This document shows, piece after piece, positions 56,917 to 64,000 of a stretch of DNA of 64,000 bases. Every line of letters starts with the position of its first letter. Within the stretch, counting starts at the first letter, position 1. Location: contig JAULJL010000035.1 in the NCBI GenBank assembly GCA_030761205.1, positions 19,199,001 to 19,263,000 of the forward strand. The letters run 5' to 3'. A program made the translations under genes and the position numbers. The notes beneath the pieces were generated by a model that was not told the origin of the DNA, searched no databases, and saw only the letters and a program-made list of their open reading frames with translations. The DNA is from Fremontodendron californicum. Lineage: Eukaryota > Streptophyta > Magnoliopsida > Malvales > Malvaceae.

Positions 56917-59900
56917 TCAAGGGATTGTTTTGTTTTTGTTGCTTTCTCTGCTCTTTAATGCAGATTCAACGAGTTCGACCTTTTTCGAACTCTCACTATT
57001 GACCAGTGAGAGTTTTTCAAGTGACGATTTCAATTGAGAGATTTGAGCATCCTGCACATGGTTCCTACCAGGCATTTTCCTTCGCTGGTTCGCTACATTG
57101 TCCTTTGAAGATTGTGTATACCTTCTAAGCCTTGCTCTTAAAGTATCAATGGAGGATTGTAAAGCATCCAGTTCAACTCCAGTAAATTGATCTGAAAAAA
57201 TGACCAAACAAATTGTTGAATGATGTGAGGGTGGTCATCAGCATGCTATACGGACATTATAATTATTATGATGTGCATAAAATTGATTACCAAGTTCGGA
57301 CTTAAATTCTCGCTCGGCTCTTGACAGTGGTTTCTTGTGTGCCCCAGGCAGGGTTCTCAGATGTAGCAAACGCTGTTCCAACGAATTGTGTAGCTCGACT
57401 GCACGATCGATCCTCTCCTCCAGCATAGGCTGTTTTGCCTCGACTTTCAAAATCTTCTGTTGCGCCTCGTCCAAACGAGCGTGCTGGTCATCCATGATCC
57501 TCTTTAGCTGAGGTCCATGATGTTTCAGCTCAAAGTACACCTAGAGAAGACAAGGAGAAAAATAAAACAAACATTAAAAGGAAATCATAAAGACACAATA
57601 GTTTTTTTAATATAAATTCTTCAGCTTTTGGAAACATCATCTTTTAACGGGAAAAACCAGTCTTACAATCAAGACGGAAAATGTTATATCAACAATAAAC
57701 CCTGCAATCATCAGTCTCAAGAAGCTCAAAGCAGAAAGAAAAATAAAGTTTCAAGCAGGCTTCCTGTATTTCAAACATGCCTCAAGGCACCATGCCATTT
57801 CTTAAGGAATTCTGAAAAATTCTAAAATCGTACAAAAACTAATATTAAGCTATGACTATGCAGAACATTAAAATCAATTTCTTTTTTTTTTTGGATAATT
57901 CATTAAAATCAATTTCAGTCATCTTAAGACCTTATAATTCGATATAAAGCAGAAAAACTTTCAATTCCCAGTAAGGGCAGAAGTCTTTAAACTTTCAATT
58001 CTCATTATGGGCAAAAATAGTCTTTCACATATGACCAAGAACTTTTTCAACATTTACCCTGTGGTAGAGAGAAATTACGTAGACAAAAACTGTAGGAGAA
58101 AAAAAAGCAATGTCAGTAAATGGATGTCAATTAAATGATGCATTCTCACCTTATGTGCATACTCAACATAATTTTCATGGAAAAGCTTGAAGTACTGATG
58201 AAGAGCAGATCGACCTTCAATAGAATCTGCAGAAACAGAACGCAGATTAGGCGAGGCCTGAGGAGCCAGAACTGACTTAGGACCACCAAGGAGTTCTTTG
58301 CTTATGATATCTGGAGTATCTTTCTCTTTCTGCTCTTCCAAGCTGCTAATGGGCTTCTCTTTATCAACTTGAATGGGAAGCAACAAATTCCAAGTCTTCA
58401 TCTCTAGCACAACACATTCTTGAGTTGAAGTAACTACCGCAACCCATGAATATCCGAATGAATCTGACAGCGATACAAAGCCAAAAAGAGGAGAAGGTGA
58501 AGATGTTTCTCCCTGGCATGTACTCAGTACAGGATGCACAGAGGGAGTTTTGATACTCTCATCTTTCCCATTGATCTGAGATGTAAAGGGGAGAAAATGC
58601 AACACTATCGAATCTACCCCTCCCTCGTGAAGAGAATATATTCTTTCGGGCATAAGAGGATCAACAAACATTGTGATAAGAGAATTGCCTTCTATCTTCC
58701 TTGGCAAAGCCAAATCCACAATTGCCAGTCTCAACAAGGGAGGTGGATGCCCCAACCAAACAGTGTTATCAAGTGGTTGATCAAGCTTCACAATAGAAAA
58801 CTCAGCAGGGATTGATTCACAGATCATAGCAATCCCAATAACATGATCATGGGAATCAACACGAAGACGAGGTGCACTACCAGTAATCCAGACTGGCTGG
58901 ATTTCATCAGCTAAGGCATCTATTTGCAATTGCCCACCACTCCAGGCAGTCACCAGAATTGAGTCTTTGCTGACTAAATTATAGAGAAAACTGACCGCCC
59001 GGCCTTCACATTCTGCACCCCTAACTGCTAGAGCTTCATCCTCCCCACCACGACATACTTTACGTAATGGCCCCTGGAAAAGGTTAGCAAATCAAAAAGT
59101 TAGTTGGTATTGCAAAGATGTCATGATAAAGCCTTAAAATATTCTCAGTAAAATTTGTCATGCTATGATACACAGATAGATTCTAAATTGCTCATTCCTA
59201 GAAAGAGCATAAATTGCATATCAAACAGAATAAGAATCTCCAATCAAAACCAAATGCATCCTCAGATAGGCTACAATACCCAATATTTCACATACCTGCA
59301 GAGCAAGTGATGCATCAAATAAAGCATGTGAACGAGCTTTTAAGGTAGATGGATTTTCCCCATCTGTTGCTTGTTGAGCTAGCTCAGGAAAAGTTGCTTC
59401 CAACCAAGAGATTGCCATATTGGAATTACTAACAGCTGCCGAATTGGCTGACTTCAGTCCAAAAGTATGAGCATCGCTATACATCTCCAATATTGACTCC
59501 CATTTATAAACACTGTTTAGTAATAGATCATCCAGTATATTAAAATAAATATAACAGGAAACTAGTAGCAAATTAACATGAAACTCTCTCTAGGCAATGA
59601 CATCATTATATAATAGCAAGACACAAGAGAAGGCATAAGACAAATTTCTAGGCCACAGACAGTATAGGGTAGAAATAAGCAGCACTCTTTACAACTTAAC
59701 AACATGAGCATGAGGAAATGATTAAACCGTACAGCTCCATGACCTGTGGCAGGTGGCAAACATGGCTATGCACAAAATTTAACCTCATAACCTTAATTTT
59801 CAAGTATCTTGATCTTATTTAAAGCTAAGTAGAATACAGCAGAAGTGCTAACAGTAACATCAGTACCGACATAGTTCAAATGAATTTATAAGCGCAACAT

Positions 59901-62696
59901 TTGTTATGAATATTGTTTAAATAGAAGCATTGAAAGGAAAGAAAAAAAAGTAAAAAGAGAAAAGAATAAACCACAGAAAATTTAAAATCCTGAATACCTT
60001 CCAAACGGAACAACTGGACAGAGGATGTAAACTGATCCATCGCTGAATAATACAAAGACCTAAAATGACATAAAAGGTATATTAAAAAATTGGCACAATT
60101 TTTGAATAGTAATTAATTCCAAAATGTAACAAGCTTAGCAATCGGAAAAAGATATCATAATTATACATGACAAAGAAGTCAATGATAACTTATTAAAAAT
60201 CTAAAGGGAAAGGATGTTAACAATTTCATTAAGTAGAGAGAAGCAAGACCAGTGAGGCAACGTATCAGATAGCCGCATTTAAACCGTGAAATAAGATTTG
60301 TAAGTTTAACAATGCACCAGCAGAGTAAAATTATAGACAAATTCATCCATAGAGCAAAGAAATATCAATTGCAACCCGTCAATCTCAAGAAAGTTAAGCA
60401 GCTGAACTCAGAGGGAGATACGAAAAAGTCATTGATTGAAATAGGACAAATCAAGTAGTAAGATTTCCATAAATTGCATAAAGTCACTGCCAATTATACC
60501 GTTACCATTGCATTACTCAAATCAGAAAACCCATGCAACAGCAATAAAATATACTTCACATAGTAGAAATACATTGAACTTACACTAAACCTGTCCCACA
60601 GGTGGCCTCCGCCGAAAGAAAAGTCAACAGGACAGATTGATGCAGCATTCCTAGATCTACCAGGTTCAACAGGCTGCAGATAATACTCTTGTTCTGGTTG
60701 CACAACACCAAAGGATAAATCAAAGAGTCTGCAGAAAAGTGAAAATAAGAAGTTAATACATGCTTCAATCAAACATAAGTACCATTTATACATTTTTTTT
60801 TAACAGGACTACTTCCATCAAAATTGAGTTGCAAGACTCAGAAGAGTATAACCAATGAAAGAATGTTACAGGTGTAACAAATTATAAAACAAACTCACAT
60901 GCTATATGTGCAAACTCATACACTCCCCACAAGAAAGAGACAAGTTCAAATGGAATTGAAATCTTGTGGAGCTTGAAAGAAATGAATCAGATATAAATAA
61001 ACATACATGGACATTGATGGCAGCATCCATAATTAAATAAGCCTAAACTTTTTTTAAATAAATTTATCCTCTATTTCTTTACAAGTTTTATTGCAATTCT
61101 TCACCTCTCCTCCTCCTAAACCAAGGTGTAACCTCCGAGCAAGTAATATATTATGACCAATCCCCAGACCATGATCAATTAATGCAAACTGAACATCACA
61201 GTATGAATATTCCATACCTGAAAACTGAATCAGAAGAGAGAATTCCAACATGAGTATCACTATAGGGGTGCCATGACACTTGAAGGACGCGTATTGCACT
61301 GCTGTCATTAGAATAGATTTGTGAACCAATTGAAACAGTCCTGCAGAACAAACTGTCAACTTTTAGGTGGAAACGTCCAAGAAAACAGAGAAAGATAAGC
61401 CACCACAAGCAGAGTTCAAACCTTTGTATGAGCGTGAGGTATTACAAAAAAGGGGAAACAAAAATCTAGACATGTTATGTTATTAATGGTCCATCCTAAA
61501 CCATAGATGAACTCATATCAGAATTTGGATTATTGCAATAATTGGTGTTCCAACGTATCAACTTAGAAAACATCTAGCTACAATCAACTCATTCCTCACT
61601 TAACAGTACTACAAGAGAAACAAAATCCGGCATGTATAATACATAAAACACATTACTTCGCACAATTACCTGCAAATGATGGTGTTGTCTTTAGTAGAAG
61701 TACGTCCATAAAGATACATGACACATAGATCATCTGAACCAGCTAGGAGTAAAGCTGATCCATTCCTGTTGATAGAGATTTTATTAACCACAAAATTCAG
61801 CTCCATGTCCGCTCGCAACACCTATATAGTATCACAGTTACATCTTTTGCATTTAAACACCAAATACATATGTATAATTCAACTATAATTAACATACTTG
61901 CTCAAGCATACAGGCAGAATCTGATAACCATGCACATTGCATAAAGGCGACCGTTGCCTATCCTAAGCTTTTAAATGTATGTCAAGGTTCTTACACTCCT
62001 CATGCTCAGCTCAAACTTGTCAGACTTTCGGAAGCAAAAGGCCAAATTTTTTTATACAAAAGGAAACGATATTTGAAAAGAATTAAAAAAAAAAAAAAAA
62101 AAAACTTTTTGGACAATAAAATGCATGATTTTACTTTTATATATACTAATTCTATTGCAATTCATGTTATAATAAAAAAAAAAAATTCCATTTCCTTTCA
62201 CATCAGCCAAACAGAGCTAACCATTCAAAATTTACAAAACCTAAAAGTTCAATGTAGTAAAAGACTCTTCAAATTCATTATCTTTATACTCAGTTATACA
62301 AATTCAAAGATTTGAAAAAACATTTCAGTTGTTGAATTAACAAGTAATTAAACAAAAAAATCCCTAATTTTCTTATCTTATGTAAGATTTGAAATTTACT
62401 TTAGAGGGAGAGGCGGCGACGACGGAGGTAGGCTCGGGCTCGCCCAAGCGTATGGAGATTCGGTGGAGGCATTGCTTATTGGAGTCCCAATAATAGAGTC
62501 TTGAGGCTCCGTCCCAAGAAAGAAGATTTTTAACAGCTCGAGCTGACGCAGAGGCGGTTGCGATTGTTCCTCTTCCATCGGCGGAGGTGAAGACCGGGTG
62601 GTTCTGAAGCGGGACCCACTGGACTTCTTCTTTAGGTGTTAAGGACCTTCGAGAATCGTCCTCGGTCGATTCCGCTAAGTCGAAGTTGAACCTCAT
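56917..62696 (-). CDS. NUP88: Nucleoporin NUP88 (MOS7 homologue)
   Basis: Nine exons, 814 residues: 62400-62696, 61670-61821, 61218-61340, 60584-60728, 59998-60059, 59296-59512, 58150-59073, 57291-57540 and 56917-57191. All joints are in frame with GT-AG. NUP88 sits on the cytoplasmic face of the nuclear pore and slows exportin-mediated export. The Arabidopsis counterpart MOS7 is needed for nuclear build-up of immune regulators such as NPR1 and EDS1. The N-terminal three quarters form the beta-propeller region (SPTPKEE-like start LTPKEEVQWVPLQ, then ISINRNGSALLLAGSDDLC, WHPYSDTHVGILSSDSVFR, VVPFGSVYKWES and HTVWLGH-like DNTVWLGHPPPLLRLA). The last 170 residues are a heptad-rich coiled coil (AQQKILKVEAKQPMLEERID, then SLEKLSLVNSESSKKVELVE). 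Length matches MOS7 (about 810). No lesion is seen. Confidence 0.95.
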
Positions 62697-64000
62697 TTCT
62701 TTTACTCTCTTTCTTTTTGAGAGTGGAAGCGTCGAGCTTTCTCTGGTATAATGGCGTTCGGAAGGAGAAGGTGGATGAAAGGTAAACTAAACGACTACGT
62801 TTGTAGCTACTGAGGAAGTCGAGACTTGAACGATTTCGTTTTATACCTTTAAGAACTTCATTTGTTTTTGTTGTTTTTTTGTACAAAGTTAAAGGAAGAA
62901 CTTTATTTAATGGGAATGTTAACCGCTAAGCATTAGTTAAGTTGATATATATAAAGAAAAATATAATTAATTTTTTTTAATTTATTAAAAATAATGTATT
63001 AAATGTAAAAAAAAAAATTGTAAATTAATAATTAAATAATCCTTAAACGGTTAAGTTAAACGAACCCTTATTTAATTTAAATATAAATATGGAAACTTTA
63101 TATTGAAAAAACAAATAAATAAATATAAATCTGCATGATAATCAATTTAAAGTGTTAGTTACTTAGTATGTTTTGAGATGAACAAATCAAATCTTCAATG
63201 GCTGTAGGCAACCATAAAATTTCCAACAGAACAATGAGAAGATGAAGATCAGATCAGTAACCTTAAATTCTGTTGTCCTGAGAAGTGAGAACCTTGTAAT
63301 GAGTTTCATCAAATCTTGTTGAGTTTTAATGAATCTTATCTTTCTTCAAGTTGCATTTAGAAACCACGTTCAATATACAACAATAATATAGTCAAGTCAT
63401 TTCATTCATTCCCAATTTTCTTTTGATAAAAAGAAAAAATAGAAAAGGATAATCCCAATTTAGCAATCCGTGTATTATGAGAGTTCAAAAAATACAAAAA
63501 AAAAAAAGGAATTTCATGAATAAAGCTATGGCCCTGAATTTCATGAAATGCCTCCAACCTGTTCTGCTAAAGATGACATTGAATTTGGGGTTTTTGAATA
63601 TATTTTCACCCACAACAAAGTTCATGAAAAGGCCTTTGGCCCATTTCTTTCTCTTTTTTTTATTTTTATATATTTTTATATGTAATACAAACTGTACACT
63701 CAAAATCATGAAAGAATGTTGGACCTATCCTCAAAATCTTAGCCTCTACCAAGTGATACACAATCACCAGCTATATATATATATATATATATTTCATCTG
63801 TTTGTATATATGGGTTTTATACTGATATTCCCTAGCTTGTTAACTTCTTTGATTTCCAGGTAACTGATTTGTTTTTGAATAAATCTGCAAGAGGAAAAAA
63901 CCAGCATGAAAAAGCTTGAGTTAGTTATCTGATGTCATGAAATATAATAAACAAATGAAATATCAAGTTGGTTTTGGTTTCTGGTTTTTGATTTTCTTAA
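62697..64000. other. NUP88 promoter side and terminal intergenic DNA
   Basis: The first 200 bp should hold the NUP88 leader and promoter. The rest is AT-rich with an (AT)n run near 63771-63791. The 128-codon open frame at 63477-63863 has no recognisable domain and codon use typical of AT-rich chance frames, so no gene is called. Confidence 0.45.

Noticed and set aside
63477..63863. A 128-codon plus-strand open frame near the right edge
   Set aside because: It is composed of AT-rich hydrophobic chance sequence, ends in a TA repeat and has no recognisable domain.

Overview
This window is nuclear DNA from a flowering plant, most likely a eudicot and probably a rosid. It is AT-rich, and its genes carry many GT-AG introns. 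It holds a CP29 isoform of the LHCB4.3 (LHCB8) type, a class described from eudicots, and is littered with small plant DNA transposons. No bacterial features, CRISPR arrays or convincing tRNA or rRNA genes were seen. All exon maps were made by eye from splice sites, reading frame and remembered protein families, without alignment.

Layout. 0-5 kb: a young, nearly intact Copia retrotransposon (256-4940, minus-strand coding) that has lost almost all of gag and the protease. 5-8 kb: decayed material, with a retroelement RNase H fragment and the ruins of a leucine-rich-repeat receptor kinase. 8.06-8.36 kb: a lone first exon of clathrin light chain. 9.7-14.0 kb (-): a basic Pro/Ser-rich microtubule-protein-like gene. 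14.8-15.3 kb: a cystatin-like fragment. 17.8-21.3 kb (+): arginyl-tRNA-protein transferase ATE1. 23.0-25.8 kb (-): a Yippee zinc-binding protein gene. 28.2-30.3 kb (-): the LHCB4.3-like gene, carrying an in-frame stop. 32.0-34.4 kb (+): an HMGB chromatin protein. 34.4-51.4 kb: a 17-kb gene desert of MITEs and AT-rich DNA. 51.5-55.8 kb (+): CYP90A1/CPD, a brassinosteroid P450. 56.9-62.7 kb (-): nucleoporin NUP88/MOS7. The last 1.3 kb shows no gene.

The genes do not form an operon or one pathway. What links them is history. From memory, MOS7, CPD and ATE1 are neighbours on Arabidopsis chromosome 5, while clathrin light chain, the proline-rich protein, LHCB4.3 and Yippee lie together on chromosome 2. 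Here the two sets are interleaved, as expected of a segment close to the ancestral order before Arabidopsis duplicated and lost genes. The orphan clathrin exon and the damaged LHCB4.3 look like the same kind of gene loss still in progress.

The mobile-element record is rich. At least two hAT-type MITE families are each present about six times, several with 8-bp target duplications. There is also a Mutator-type MITE with a perfect 9-bp duplication, a tRNA-derived SINE with a 13-bp duplication inside a Yippee intron, and several other terminal-inverted-repeat elements.
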